64,000 nt of DNA, from positions 248,001 to 312,000 of the forward strand of contig NW_026570335.1 in assembly GCF_019649055.1 (NCBI RefSeq), written 5' to 3'. Made by a program: the position numbers and the translations under genes. Below are positions 1 through 11,615 of this stretch, piece by piece. Below the pieces are notes generated by a model, which worked only from the letters and a program-made list of their open reading frames with translations, had not been told where the DNA came from and did no database searches. Within the stretch, counting starts at the first letter, position 1. Each line of letters opens with the position of its first letter. This DNA comes from Paramacrobiotus metropolitanus (lineage: Eukaryota; Tardigrada; Eutardigrada; Parachela; Macrobiotidae).

Positions 1-576
1 CAGTGTAACCGCAAGCCTCACGCAGATTTTTGTGTCAGAGGAATTCCTCGCTTGGGAAGTTCGCAGTTTTCAAACATAAAAGAGTACAAAGCTTTCATAT
101 CCAACCAGTTAAAAGAAGCCGGAATTGCTACAAGATTTGTAAGCGTATTTGTCCCTCCTGCTGGGGACAAACGAACGTCGACTTTGCCCGTGTTGGAACA
201 TTCAAGGATGCATCTGAAAAGATTTTGAATCCAAAAATCTGGCCGTCTAATGTGTTTGTACGAGAATGGGTCTACTGATATTCTGTTGCTAATTTTGCAA
301 CACGATCTTTACATAATTTGTCGTCTATTTAGTTGTCTAAGATATCCTGAATGTATCCCAGCAATGGTTTTTGTGGTCTTGATATGAAAATCGCTGCTTT
401 ACTTTCATTTGTTATGCATGTCCCTTGATGTAACCTTTGTCAAAGTATAAGCTTTTATTGTTGTCGAAAAGCTAAACACTATATGTTATTGTTAATTTTT
501 GACTGTGTCTGTCTGAAGCCTAGAGGGGGCACCTGCTCCGTGCAAGGACAATAAACTCCATTATTATTATTATACA
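1..576 (+). mobile_element. Probable 3' end of a non-LTR retrotransposon (LINE)
   Basis: An open frame runs in from the window edge and stops at 278, ending in the residues VFVREWVY. About 280 bases of untranslated sequence follow, then the run GGACAATAAACTCCA and an (ATT)n tail at about 560-573. A short coding remnant, a 3' UTR and a microsatellite tail in this order are typical of CR1/RTE/jockey-like LINE ends. A second frame over 90-228 also looks protein-like, so the coding part probably carries frameshifts. No reverse transcriptase motif is present, so the family cannot be named. It could instead be the last exon and 3' UTR of an ordinary gene. Confidence 0.4.
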
Positions 577-698
577 CAATCCTTATTTGATTAACGCGTA
601 GTAACTACATTTTTCTAATAAATTGTTAATGGCTGCTTCTTACTCTTATAGACTTAACATTAGAAACTTTATCAAGCAAAAAAATTTATCAAGCACTT

Positions 699-756
699 CA
701 TCGGTGCCTTTTCAGCCGTTCCTCGGTTTTCCTCGGATATGCGCCCTTCTTAGATG
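699..756 (+). repeat. Fragment of a tRNA-derived SINE tail
   Basis: This segment begins ATCGGTGCCTTTTCAGCCGT and runs through CTCGGTTTTCCTCGGAT and GCGCCCTTCTTAG. It repeats with few differences the segment at about 1078-1133 that follows the tRNA-like head. Only the tail is present here, so it is a 5'-truncated copy or the tail of a neighbouring copy. Between this piece and the complete one lies a 39-codon ATG frame (857-976) without recognisable similarity, which I do not call as a gene. Confidence 0.5.
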
Positions 757-1000
757 GCAGCACATCACGGTTCGACCACAGACCTATGGTATGAGCCTGG
801 TGTGCTAACCTCAAACAGAGAGGAACACAGCAAAAACGAATAAAACGATAAAACGAATGGAGGACGCGGTGAGCCGAGCTGCCCTTGGATTGGAGGATCG
901 CTTCGTCACGCTACGAGGACGTAGCGAAAGCTGCAAAGTGGGTGTGAAGAGAGAAGCGGCTCACGAAAAGCGATGAATTCATTCAAAAGATTTCAGTGTG

Positions 1001-1133
1001 TTGCTCCGTGGTGCAGTGGTACTGCGGCTACTTCTGCCTACGCGGATCTAACGACGTAGCCGGGGTTCGATTACCCCATCGGTGCCTTTTTCAGCCGTTT
1101 CTCGGTTTCCCTCGGATTGCGCCCTGCTTAGAG
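1001..1133 (+). repeat. tRNA-derived SINE with A and B boxes
   Basis: A polymerase III A box, TGGTGCAGTGG, sits at 1009-1019 and a B box, GGTTCGATTACC, at 1064-1075, in tRNA-like spacing. The T arm can pair (GGGGT with ACCCC), but its loop is one base short. The 5' and 3' acceptor sequences do not pair, and a strong 7-bp stem (CGGCTAC 1024-1030 with GTAGCCG 1056-1062) spans the place of the anticodon arm. This is a tRNA-related head, not a working tRNA. The following 55 bases are repeated at 699-756, which is what makes it a dispersed element. Confidence 0.55.
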
Positions 1134-1726
1134 TCCTTTTCCGAGTCTGTAACCATATTCGGACCCGTATCCGTAGCACTCGAAATACGCTCCAAAAAGG
1201 TTAAAGAAACAGCGCAGACAGCAACCGAAATGACGGAGGAAGCGACAAAATATTATAAGTCACAAGTGTACAGTAGGTTCTTTAGTGGGGATATGATGTC
1301 AATTTCTAATACAGCGCAATGCGATAAAGCATAGTACACCACCTTAAAAACTTTTTACAACAGCGGACAGCGAGACTGCAGAATAAGCGACATATTAGCA
1401 GTCTTCCTGTCACATACTTGTATGCCAAACTTTCATTAATTTGCACCAGAGAACTCTTAGACAAAGCCTTAAACTAGCTGACCGACGGTTTAATGGTAAT
1501 TGATGCAATATTATAGTTTTTTTGTTAACAGATAGCACGCAACAACGTATATTTCAAGAGCACTTCATTTTAATCACGCATTCCCCAGTGCTTTTCAAGC
1601 ATTCTAGGGATGCGGTTTTTAAAAGAACACGCAAGATGCTCCAGCTGGATCGAAACAGACCTGTAACAGCAAGTTTCTTTTACAATGATTTCAACTTTTA
1701 CCTGCCATTTTCGTGGTAACCTTTAC

Positions 1727-3317
1727 CTCAATCACTGTAGACCCGGCCAGGTAGGGTGTATTTACCGTCTGAGATGGCGCAACGGAGAAAAGTAGCGTCT
1801 GGCAGCCCGAAAAGTTGATGACGCCGGGATAATTTGAAGCCCCATAGATCCCGGTTTTACTTGATGGTGGAAAGTTGAACAAAGAATTGTAATTACTGAT
1901 TAAAATTGCACCCGGATTGGCGCCATAATCGAGGACGGCCGGCGAATAGATCGCGGTGGATCCGGCTTGGCTGGTTAGATCAGCTAATGAAGCGCCGAGA
2001 CCGCTATAGTCTACCGGTAAATCCCATACCAAATCGATCCCGTCCGGTACATTACTTGCCTAAAAAAGAATGTGGTGGTGAGAAACAAATAGCGGGAAAT
2101 AAACGAATGTTTAAGGTTAAAATTCCAATTTACTTACTGTTAATAACACTGAGCATAGGTTGTAGGAATTACGCAGTGTGCGCTATTCTTAACTGAACTG
2201 GTTGACAAGCCAAGCGGCAAAAATCCTGCCAGAGATTTTCTCAACTGCTGATAGCTCGATAACTACTGCTGATCGATAACTACTGTATTTATTGCACTCA
2301 GAAAACTTTTCTGTATCTTGTTTTTTAATTTCAACCTTGTACAAGCAAATCCTATTTACAATTAAATCTCAAATACCGAACTTTTACCGAACTAAACTTT
2401 TCTGTACTCTACGCTCAAAGTACACTCGAGTTCACATATTTTTATATAGGTGGCAACACGTATGTTCCGATTGATAACAGTGCACCTTGAACTTGAAGAG
2501 CTTCTTACCGTTACCGTTAACTGAGGGTAGTCGAAATACATCATAGTCGTCGGGTCCGGAGGTAATGCAGGGCAGAATGTTGTGCCATTGGGTGGTCCGG
2601 TCAGTTTTATGGCGCAACTGGCAAAATTGAACTGCCACGAGAGTAACAGCATAGATCAGCGAAAGTAAATGAAGTAGGTACTCGTATTTACGGCATGTTG
2701 TGACTGCCTGTTCTTGCCCGCTTGGCGGGGCTGCAGATTCGCAGGCAACTGGCTAGTGGCTGCACTGTTTCTACGTACTATGATTTTGGTTTTGGGTTTT
2801 TCGCTCTTGTGCTCGGAAAGGCCTCAACATCTAACTAAGCCAGCTTGGAATCCGGCATTTTCCAGATTCTGTTCAGCGCAGCCATGGTTGTATGATGACC
2901 TAATTGACTTTACATCGTTTTCCCAGCTACCGTTGCACAACAAGAAGCTCCTGTTAAGCTCTGTCCGGGCAGTTGCAGTTGAGATACATGAGCGGCGCCT
3001 CTAATGGCATAATAAATGTGGAGCTTATTGTGGTACAAAAAGCTGGCTTGTACCCCAAAATCCGCCACGTTATGGACTTACAATAAACCGCTTACCGTAA
3101 CATTGACGGAACTGGACAAGGAGAGGCTAAGGCCAAGATTGAAGTATGTAAACTGATAAACCTGGGTCACCGGCTCCATTGCAGCATCGATACTTCTAGA
3201 AATCTGCCCCGTAACGGGATCCACGACAATCAGCTGTCGCGTGTCTCCATTGCTGATGTACAGTAGATCAACATGGATGTAGTTTCTGGAAGTATCGTTG
3301 TCACAGCCATTCCACAA
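1727..3317 (-). pseudogene. Cadherin-like extracellular protein, exons 2-4 of the left inverted copy
   Basis: Three exons lie on the minus strand, each starting after AG and ending before GTAAG-type donors, all in phase 0: 3096-3317 (74 codons), 2509-2631 (41 codons) and 1727-2059 (about 111 codons; its donor, GTAAAG, is the least certain). Exon 2 contains VDPVTGQISRSID followed by alternating hydrophobic residues and SSVNVTV. Exon 4 has FNFPPSSKTGIYG then a Cys and STVIEV. Both resemble the D-x-x-TG-x-I strand pattern and closing strand of cadherin repeats, but the Ca-binding DxNDN motif is not visible, so the family is inferred. The exon with the start codon and signal peptide, present in the right-hand copy (62664-62861), is missing here because about 460 bp is deleted near 3670. 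Exon sequences are otherwise open, so this is a recently disabled copy or one with another 5' end. Confidence 0.5.
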
Positions 3318-4114
3318 CTAAAGTACCGAACATATAACGGACACCGTAATAACGCAAATCAGCAACTGTAAGAATTAGCATAAAAGCGGAAATTTGTGTT
3401 GTTCTGTGACATTTATATATATGCAATACTTTACTGCAGTCGGCAAATGCAAGCGGACTGTAGCTTATAGCTGGCATGCTACCTTTTACTTTAGCTTGGT
3501 ACAAAGAAGCCTCTCTGTACCTTCGCACATGAAAACGATTATAAGCAGCGAAATCATCTTAGAAGGTGGATCAGCTTCTTGTAATCGTTTATAATAATTA
3601 TAACCATCTTGGACAATAATTATTGTCCTAAGTTCCTAACTGGAGGCAGTGCCAGTGCCTAACAGTATACACAGGAGCCAGCGTTTACGTTGGCGCCTCA
3701 TTAAATAAATTTTAGTGGGTGAATAGTAAACAAGTAAGGAATAATATGCTGCAAAGGCTTGATGCTAATTGTTTGCGATATGTTTTGTCGGGAAATCGGA
3801 AATGGCGGCAATTAAAATTAGTACACGTGAAAATATCGGGTCCAAACGGAGAGGCGCAAACACATCCGCCTCGGTTGATTGTTAAGGTGCCAAAGTATCT
3901 ACACTCTGTACATATCCCGCAACACAATGCCACGCTTTATATGTTAGCTCAGCCATCAGGAAGCCATAAAGTTTTTATGGAGATCCCGTTATTCTCAGAC
4001 AGGTAAGACGTCCATGGTTTCTCACGTTCACTTTATGGCAGTATAAAATTATTTGCACCTAAAAGATACCTGGATTCATCTATCATCAGTGCGCTTATGA
4101 ATTCCTACGTAAAT
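2566..4114. repeat. Left arm of a large inverted duplication
   Basis: This stretch is the reverse complement of 62035-64000 with only scattered substitutions, covering exons, introns and the upstream region of the cadherin-like gene. The outer limit at 2566 is set only by the end of the window on the other side, so the arm probably continues outward. The inner limit falls at GTAAATACC, next to the TIR element at 4115. The right arm is longer because it keeps about 460 bp (62488-62946) that is absent here. The two arms are separated by about 58 kb and face each other. Confidence 0.85.
3611..3628. repeat. Perfect 18-bp palindrome
   Basis: GGACAATAATTATTGTCC is its own reverse complement. It lies upstream of exon 2 of the left cadherin-like copy. 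The matching position in the right arm (about 62967-62985) has an imperfect version, so the exact symmetry is not conserved between the arms. Confidence 0.7.
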
Positions 4115-5086
4115 ACCTAACTTAAGGGGATGGCTATGATGGCTTTAATTCTAAAATGCCGTTTTGCAAAAAGAAACCGCTATATAGATCGAAGACCGCT
4201 CTGTTAGACGGCAGAAAGACCGAAGTGACAGGATTGCGGGGTTATGAAATATGAATTTTTAAGTTAACTAAGTAAGCGGAGTAACGGTGGAAGCAGTGAC
4301 TGGCTCGGCTCACCATTACGTACGCATATACGAGTTTGCGCATATTCAATGCAAGCAATGGGGAGCAAAGATTTGTGATCTACATCTTTTGTTTTACTGA
4401 CAGCCATAAATCGAGCACTGGTCAGTGGAATGAAAGCAAACACCGAAAGACAATAGATTTTGGTCACACATAAGTGTGGTAGGAACAATCGCCTGCCTGG
4501 ATAGTCTCCTTGGTTTGATACATGTGGTGGGCTGTAACAGTCAGCATGGACATGACTGATGTAAACTTGCATGAACTTTCAAAGGCACCCGTTTAAAAAG
4601 CGGTCGATAAGCTTTGAAACGTAACTAGTCATTTACGGAGCACATTTTTTATTGCAAAAATCACAGTCGGTGGGCGAACATCTCCAAAGTTTAACTGCGA
4701 GAGCGATTTTGAAAAAATTAAGTTTTACCGAAGTTGTTGCTGAAAGAAGCAACTAGAAAAGTGTTTATCGCTCTTTACAACTTTAAAATTCTGTTTTTTC
4801 AAAAAAGCTCTCGCAAGGTGCTGTGGGTTTTTATTGTACACTTTGTGACTAGACTTCCCCAAATCTCCCCTGAGTGTGATCGGACTAGTTAGTTTTTTGG
4901 GGTGGCAACTTTGAGACCGATTTTAAAGTGACCCGCTCGGTTTATGTTTGGGTTTGTTAGTACTGAATTTTTCTTGGATTTAGCTATGTAAGTATGTAGA
5001 CTGAGAAACTGTTTAAGTTTTTGAATAACTATAAATGTTGCACTTTCTAAACGAATTAAGTCAACATAGCCATAGCCTTAAGAGGT
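4115..5086. mobile_element. MITE-like element with degenerate terminal inverted repeats
   Basis: The left end reads ACCTAACTTAAGGGGATGGC and continues TATGATGGCTTTAATTC. The reverse complement of the right end reads ACCTCTTAAGGCTATGGC and continues TATGTTGACTTAATTC. That gives about 30 bp of imperfect terminal repeat around a 970-bp AT-rich interior without a plausible protein. No target-site duplication is convincing. The element starts exactly where similarity between the two inverted arms of the cadherin-like gene ends, so it may mark the inner breakpoint. Confidence 0.45.
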
Positions 5087-6742
5087 CCACTGTTTATTAT
5101 GCCTGAATGACCATACGCAAAAACCATGAATTCCATACTGTGTCATTTATGATAATCGTCCGATTTGCTGTGTAATTATTGAAAACACCATATAATAGCT
5201 GAGGCGTTTTGGCAAATATTGCAAACACCATATAAAAGTTGCGGCGTTCTGTATTATAACGCACTGTATGTTCTCCTGAGTGAATCAGAAATTTCGATAG
5301 ACACTACTGTGTGACAATAACCGACGCACACTTCGATATTTTTTTTATATTTTGTTGATTTTAAGTGTACGTTTCCATATTTTGCTCGCCAGGAGTTAAA
5401 ATTTCCTAACAGAATTAACCTTACAGAAACGAGTACGTTTCATAGTAGGAACTTTCCCTGTCACTTTTGAGGCATAAACATCCATAACGTTTTACAAAAA
5501 ACGCAAGAGGAACAACAGGGGGTGGAACGGGTGCAATGAAGAATAACCGATTTTCCGTGTATTTTACATATGTAATTCCAGCAACTTTTGTTTTTAGCAC
5601 ACACTTATTCGAATTGTTCGCCGCCACTGAACTCGAAGACAATCCGACAATACGACAATCCGTAATATCTCGGTGGCAACCCGATATTGGGATCCCGTGA
5701 ATCCTTGTACGGATATGGAGTTAGATTTGATTATGGCGAGTTTGCAGCAGCTGCGCAGGGATGGACAACTACATGAAAACGGGTTAACGGTTATCGTACC
5801 GTCCACCGGTTGGCGGATACGGTCACATGCGTGACCTCTCGTTGCCTAGAGGTTAAAAGCGTCTTTAATAATTTTGGGTGTATTTGGCAGGGTGCGACAA
5901 TTATTTTCTGCATGTTGGAGATTTTGCACGGGAACTGGACAACATGGCGCTTTCATGGTACGATGAAATGCTTCACGACTTTTACCGGTTCCATTCATTA
6001 CTGCTATTCAGTGGCAATTTTTCATGTTGCAAAACTTTTAAAAACACAAAAAATTCGGATTTACAAAGTAATGTTTTGTTAAGCCTGTAACAAATAAGTT
6101 TCCTTCAAGCTTTTTGTAAACCAAAGTAATAAAATTCAGTCAAAATAGGCTTATATAAAATTAGACTTCTTTAATGAACTGAAATTTTTTCAGCACTTTG
6201 AATGATCCATTTCTCACGGACCCCATTTCTCACAGCAGTTGCTGGCGCGTGCTATGCGCTGAAGTCGAAACACTGGTTTTACCGAAAAGAAACTCTGATT
6301 ATCCGTCTGGACTACGCCTTAATGACTTCCCTAGTCGGCATCGGTTGTGTTTGGAGCGCATTCAATCTCGAACACTGCTGGCGCGTGCTATGCACTGAAG
6401 TCGGCGTGTTGCGAACAGTGCGCGCCTAACACATTCGTGATCAACTAATGTCGAGAAATATACCCAGTCTTACTTTTTGGTTAATGCAGTTCCAGGACAC
6501 AGTTCCAGGATTCGAAAGCAGCGATCTTCAGTCTACCCCATGAAGCAACCGGCAGAAGGCCACACCGGGCATAATTGCCAGCTGATATCCTTTTCTTTTT
6601 GTCTCAATGGTGGATTGAAGCGTTTTATACAACAAACTAATGCTAATTAATTGCACGCCTATCTTAGGTTAATAAATTTCTTAGGTCAGTTATTAGTTGC
6701 ACGCCTGTCCCGTTTTCGTAAAAAGTTGGTTAAACTATTCGG
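5087..6742. other. Mostly non-coding region with small exon-like frames
   Basis: A roughly 50-bp imperfect tandem duplication around CACCATATAA lies at about 5180-5255. At 5604-5699 a plus-strand frame after TTTTTAG encodes FELFAATELEDNPTIRQS before a stop, and an overlapping frame at 5692-5831 encodes MELDLIMASLQQLRRDGQL and onward to a stop. Both read like protein, but no gene can be assembled. At 6235-6430 the phrase GCTGGCGCGTGCTATGC occurs twice, 134 bases apart, each time followed by CTGAAGTCG. I recognise nothing else. Confidence 0.3.
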
Positions 6743-7109
6743 TTACTGGATGACGTCTTGCACTTCAATAAAGCTGTAACAAGAGCCAAGCCAGTTGTAA
6801 CAGTTTTCTCTTCCGGCAAACTTCCACGCTGCTCCATGGGATCCAGAAGTAGTGCATCGCGCTGCATCGAATACATTCTTATTCAATCGGTAAAAAGGGT
6901 AGTTGAGTCGTTCGAACTTCGCCAATGATTTACCGTGTCGTAGTGAAAGTGCCCCAGGTCTCCTGGAAATGGCGAAGGACCTTCCGGGCGAAAAGTAAAC
7001 CTTTTCTGCTTGTTGTTCCTCCCAAATTTCAACCACTTTGTTTTCGCATAAAGTAGTTGCATTTCGCAGGTATGCAACTGTATTGTACAGATAGCCACAC
7101 TCACGACAG
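6743..7109 (-). CDS. Unrecognised 3'-terminal exon, cysteine-containing
   Basis: On the minus strand an acceptor-like TTTTGTATTTTAG precedes an open frame of about 122 codons that begins near RECGYLYNTVAYLRNATT and ends at a stop after FIEVQDVIQ. It has an N-glycosylation sequon (NAT), several cysteines, aromatic-rich segments (NYPFYRLN, CYNWLGSCYSF) and mixed codon use, so it reads more like protein than chance. No family is recognised. The upstream exon is not identified. An overlapping minus-strand frame at 6883-7104 is taken as a shadow. Confidence 0.35.
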
Positions 7110-9212
7110 CCTAAAATACAAAAGATCGTAGAACGACGGCCCAAATGCAGGTCTCTATGTTCGAATGAAGATCGCTGCAAGCGTCATAATAAACATGTTA
7201 ACCACGGTCGCAGTGTTATGATCGGCGAAATTCCTGTAAATACCGGCCGATAGATTTTTTTTTCTTTCTAATGTAGATTAACTGGTAAAACATTCCGTGC
7301 AACCCTAAATAACGTTTAAAGCAGGCTTAAATAACGATATGCCGGGATTTCCACTGCGCATAACTTTCAGCGCTCTATAACTGGCGCTCGGGACGCTCGG
7401 GAGCAATTATGGTAGTATTTTGTTAAAAATTATGCAAGGTGTGCATTTGCACGAGCAAGCCTTGGAAGCCCTTGAGATGTGCCAAAGCAAAATTTGCTTA
7501 TACAGACTACAGAGTAAGTGCTCAAGGTGGCACTAATAAGAATACTGCCAGTTAAGCTGCTTGGAGATCCCAATGTTGTTGCCACTCGTCATCAACTGCA
7601 CTGTTAGTCTGCACAATACAGGTGGCCACAATTAAACTTGAACCGTAGTTTATTACAAAAATATTCACGTCGCTCACTTGAAAAACACCATTGACAACGT
7701 AACGGTTAATCAGGCCAATATTCTACGTTTACTCTATAATATATCCCTTCAACCGACACAGAACCAAGTAATGACATCAGTTTCTAACGCACGACATAAA
7801 TTAGTATGAATGCGCCTGGTTGATATTACCGTGGGAAATAATCAACGCCTCAAGCATTATACTTATTAAAGTGTGTATTACGATATTACGAGTAGTTATG
7901 ACGCCACTGCCAAATACTGCCACAAAACGTTGTGAGGGTTTTGCCTTTTTCTGCTACGTCGATAATGATTCTACAGTAACAGACAGCATAAGAAGGGCCA
8001 AATTTAGAAAAAGAATACCAGTATTTTAATTCAGTTTCCCCGGTTGCTAAAATTGCATAATGCTTTTTATTTGTGCAGTAAAATGCAAGAGTGGAGGTTA
8101 TTTTTACCGATTTCGGTTTTAGTTGCATAAAGCGCATCATTTCGATAGATTTAGTGCATGTGCCATCTTACTGATTTTTATTGCCGTTGTAGTACAAAAT
8201 ACTGCACAAATCAACTAGCCGTTAAAATTAGTTAATGTACAGAGTAGTGGGTTGGATTATCGTTTCAGTTTAACTTTATCGTTATTTGTATTGTAAATAA
8301 AGGACTCAAGCACTCCAGTTTCAGTCAAGGTGAATCGAGAAGAGTACAGACTTCAGATTTTCCCATCCACGCACAGTACACAATCATTCTGTAGGAACTG
8401 TTTCCGTGCTCTAACCATGGTAAGTTGATGATTGGGATTCGTTTAAGAAGTGCAACGTAGTGTGATGGCTGCAGTCGTCAGATGGTTGCTCTTTTCATTT
8501 AAAAGAAAAAAATCACCAGAAAAATATGTATGCCTTGCAATAAATATACAAGTTTTTTTTTATAACGAACACCTACGTTTAAGCAGTAAGAAACTTTTAC
8601 ACTCAGTAAACAAATTTCAATCAATACTCAGCTATTCACAATCCTACTTGACTAAGCTGTAATGATATTTTTCTAATAAATTTTTGAGGGCTGTCACTTG
8701 CTAAACATTAGAAACAAGAAGTGACTGATAAAACAAAATCTAAAATAAGTGCTGGTACCTGTCAGCTCATGGATGTCCCTACCGGTTATTCGTACTACTC
8801 ACAAAACAAAGAATGCGGCAAAATCATGGCAGCCAGATGCGTTTGTTTTATAGTAATAGACGAAAGCAACTGATCTTTAACTTTGCCCAAAGATTTCTGC
8901 GCATGTCAGTTAGCGGGAACAGAGCCCTAAGAAAGGTCATCGGCTGGTAACACAGAGCCGGCTGCCTCCTGCCCTCCGGCTCGATGCTAAACTACTTTAA
9001 CTCATTGGGTATGTTATGCCTTGCACCGGTAGAAACTATGTGTTGATGATTTTAACCAATTTTCTTTTAAGATTTTTTAGTGTATCTGTTCCACCTGTTC
9101 CCGGCACACGCAACCGTCCGTAAGCGACGCTGGCGTCCTGCATGACACCGGCATCCGCTATGACTGGTCGTTGAAGAACACGGTACTGTCACGAGGAAGG
9201 TCTAGCTCCCCC
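7110..9212. other. Intergenic or intronic DNA, nothing firmly identified
   Basis: AT-rich sequence without long frames or transposon signatures that I can recognise. At about 8414 an ATG lies directly on a donor-like site (CTAACCATGGTAAGTTG) downstream of a leader-like stretch. This could be a first exon holding only the start codon, but nothing downstream confirms it. Confidence 0.25.
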
Positions 9213-9560
9213 TCAAAAATACAAAAATCCGGAGGTGGGAGAACAGGGGTAGAACAGGGACCCAAAAGATAAAAACACAGAAACAGAGGAAAAAGGAAGC
9301 AGTAAACTGAGCATTTCCATAGAAAATGCATGAAATCTGTACGAGCAGCCACCAAGGGCGGCTGCTCCATGCATCAAGCAGACAGTATCCTTTCCACGCA
9401 CACCTCCGCCGCGTTGCGATGCATAAAAAGCTCGTTGGCGGAAGCACGTTAGATGTCCCGCATTAATCCCGCAACCGCACCGCAGTGGGGAAAGCGATGA
9501 AGTGAAACAAAAATCCAGGAACCTTTCCACAACCATGATTCAGGGATATTTCGTACTCGA
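9213..9560 (-). pseudogene. Decayed tandem relative of the 9746-10081 exon
   Basis: The nucleotide sequence between about 9388 and 9560 aligns, with gaps, to 9820-10010. Shared landmarks are TATCCTT(T/C), CGTGTTGCG or GCGTTGCG, GATGTCCCGCA against AATGTCCCGCA, GCAGTGG and CTTTCCACA, in the same order. In the frame matching the downstream exon there is at least one stop, so this copy looks disabled. Function unknown. Confidence 0.3.
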
Positions 9561-9745
9561 TAAAATCTGCATACTGATACAATATCATTTAAAGGGGAAA
9601 ATTTGGCTTGTTATTTTAAAAATCCTGCAGGCATGAGATTGTCGAGCCGGGCGAGATTGAACTTCTACATATTCGTATGTACGTCTGGTCATAAAGGAAT
9701 CTGTATAGCGTTTTCCCGTTGTATCAATATCGATTTTAAAGAAAA

Positions 9746-10081
9746 TCAGTTATTAATAACTGGAACCTCTGGTTCCTGACACCGGCATCCTCTTTCGCTG
9801 TTCCTTGTATTATTGTACACCACGGTATCCTTCACGCTGAACTTTGCCGTGTTGCGCTCCACAAAGAGGCCCTTCATAAGCGGAAAGTGAAACACACTAC
9901 CAGTAGATAACCACGTAGTCAATGTCCCGCAGTAACTTCGCACTAAGGTCGCGCAGTGGTAAGTGGTCAAAGAAATGGAAAACTCTTTCCACAGCAAAGA
10001 ATCCTTGGAAAAATATGCCACTTCATATCTCATTTGATGAAGAAAATTTAGCCGATTTGTTTTAAACCGCCGTTCAGACAT
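9746..10081 (-). CDS. Unrecognised 111-residue frame, tandemly duplicated
   Basis: An ATG frame ends in a stop after EVPVINN. It includes SLLWKEFSISLTTYHCATL, WLSTGSVFHFPLMKGLF, two sequons (NNT, and NTA as a non-sequon) and a late CRCQ motif. Its main support is a diverged second copy immediately downstream on the same strand (9388-9560), as expected of duplicated exons or a small tandem family. No signal peptide is visible and no domain is recognised. It could be an internal exon whose ATG is incidental. Confidence 0.35.
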   Translation of the reverse strand: MSERRFKTNRLNFLHQMRYEVAYFSKDSLLWKEFSISLTTYHCATLVRSYCGTLTTWLSTGSVFHFPLMKGLFVERNTAKFSVKDTVVYNNTRNSERGCRCQEPEVPVINN

Positions 10082-11324
10082 GATGGTGTCAAACGGACGC
10101 CCATACTCTCGTACTTATGTAAACAACACGACGAAATCAATTCCTGCTACATACTGCCAAATCCCATACAACGCAGCCACTGAATTACAGTACAAAAATT
10201 ACTTACAACGAATAATTCGTAAATATCTGTCGATACTTAAGCAGTCTGTAATGCGCGGTAATAGCGGTTCATTCGGGAATCGAGCGGTCGTACTCAAGCA
10301 AACTCCTGCGAGCTATCCATCAAGAGCGCAAAACGTAGTACAGTGGAAATTTGGTTGACAGGGTAAGCCTCTTGGAATGTTCATACAAATATCCGAATGC
10401 TCAATTAGCAAACACTTGTAGCACATGAGTTACGAGTACATAATAAAATTTTTCGATACATCGTATGTTTGTTTGTTTGCATCAACAAATCACGTACCAA
10501 ATTTTTAATATCTCCAAATTTCCATCAGAATCCGCTGAAACATGCGAGTTCGTTCCCACCGCCGCCCGCTAGAAGATATCGTACATCCTACTGTCACTGT
10601 TACAAGACTCTGATTTCTCGATGGCACGTCAAGCACCCTCATCAGGAACAACAACCACGGTGGAGTCAACTGCCAGGTACAATATGCAATCCCACAGATA
10701 AACAAATTTTTGATCTTATATAATTAAAATTCTATCCTAGAGGTAGACGAGGAGCACGGTAATTACTTCGTTAATCAGCTGGTCAGCTGGCTGCCGCAAA
10801 AGACGCAAAAGCCAAACTCAAATCCTGTCCTGTCGTTCAGTCCGACAGAAAGGTGAACGACATATCCACATTACACACATTACACAAGAACAAAACATTA
10901 GCCTTTAGTTCGTGTGATTAAAAGTACGGGTCTTACTTGCTAACTCTTGCTTATTAGCCAACTGCACAGCTGTGGAATAAGAGCTGCAAAGCAAATAGCG
11001 ATTAGGGACGCATTTTCCCGTTTCGATAGTTCCGCAACCATCTGATCGCTCACAACTTTCGCGCTTACACGCTGTTTCAAGTCAGTTGTCGACCGCTTAC
11101 ACTTATCGTAGCCTGCCAAGTTTAAAATTGTCAAACAGTAAACCGGCTAGATTGTAATAAGTACCGGTACCGGTAGTGGTCGTTTCCCTAAGCATATTTG
11201 CTGGTATGCAACCCAAAACTCCATAACCTCGTGGCTCAGTGCAGTGCGTTTGTTCGGAGTCCATCGATTGGCGCGAATTTTCCCGGCAATGATACAGTTG
11301 GGTAAAAGCACATTATTGCTCCCA
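10082..11324. other. Non-coding region, nothing recognised
   Basis: Several frames of 60-90 codons occur on both strands, but none has a splice context, duplication or composition that separates it from chance. No terminal repeats or RNA genes were seen. Confidence 0.3.
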
Positions 11325-11537
11325 CTAACTTTCAGTCCGTAGTGCCTGGTTCTCCGGGAGAATGTTCTCGGTGTCGGGATGTGTTTTCAGCAGTAATGGC
11401 ATTACAGCGAGAAGCACACCGGCATCGCCGACATCATACAGAATACAGATAACGGCATCGCCGACATCTTTATGGCTGTGGTTACTGGTTAATAAGTCTT
11501 CCACGACCAGATGCTTTTCAGCATTTACACAGAGCAT
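11325..11537 (-). CDS. Possible minus-strand exon with an internal repeat
   Basis: A 70-codon frame starting MLCVNAEKHLVVEDLL contains the near-repeat DVGDAVICILY / DVGDAGVLLAVM and ends LPENQALRTES. The repeat is also visible in DNA as two copies of CGGCATCGCCGACATC, 43 bases apart. The plus strand is less protein-like over this interval. No family is recognised, and confidence is low because neither splice site is clear. Confidence 0.22.
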   Translation of the reverse strand: MLCVNAEKHLVVEDLLTSNHSHKDVGDAVICILYDVGDAGVLLAVMPLLLKTHPDTENILPENQALRTES

Positions 11538-11615
11538 TGCGCCCCCAGCAAATACTTACGTTAAAAGAAAACAAACGATTAAAACTAAAAATAGAGAATC
11601 CCTTTGCATACGCTC

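Noticed and set aside
1001-1085. Functional tRNA gene
   Set aside because: The acceptor ends do not pair, the T loop is short and the anticodon arm is replaced by another stem. The downstream sequence is repeated, which fits a SINE.
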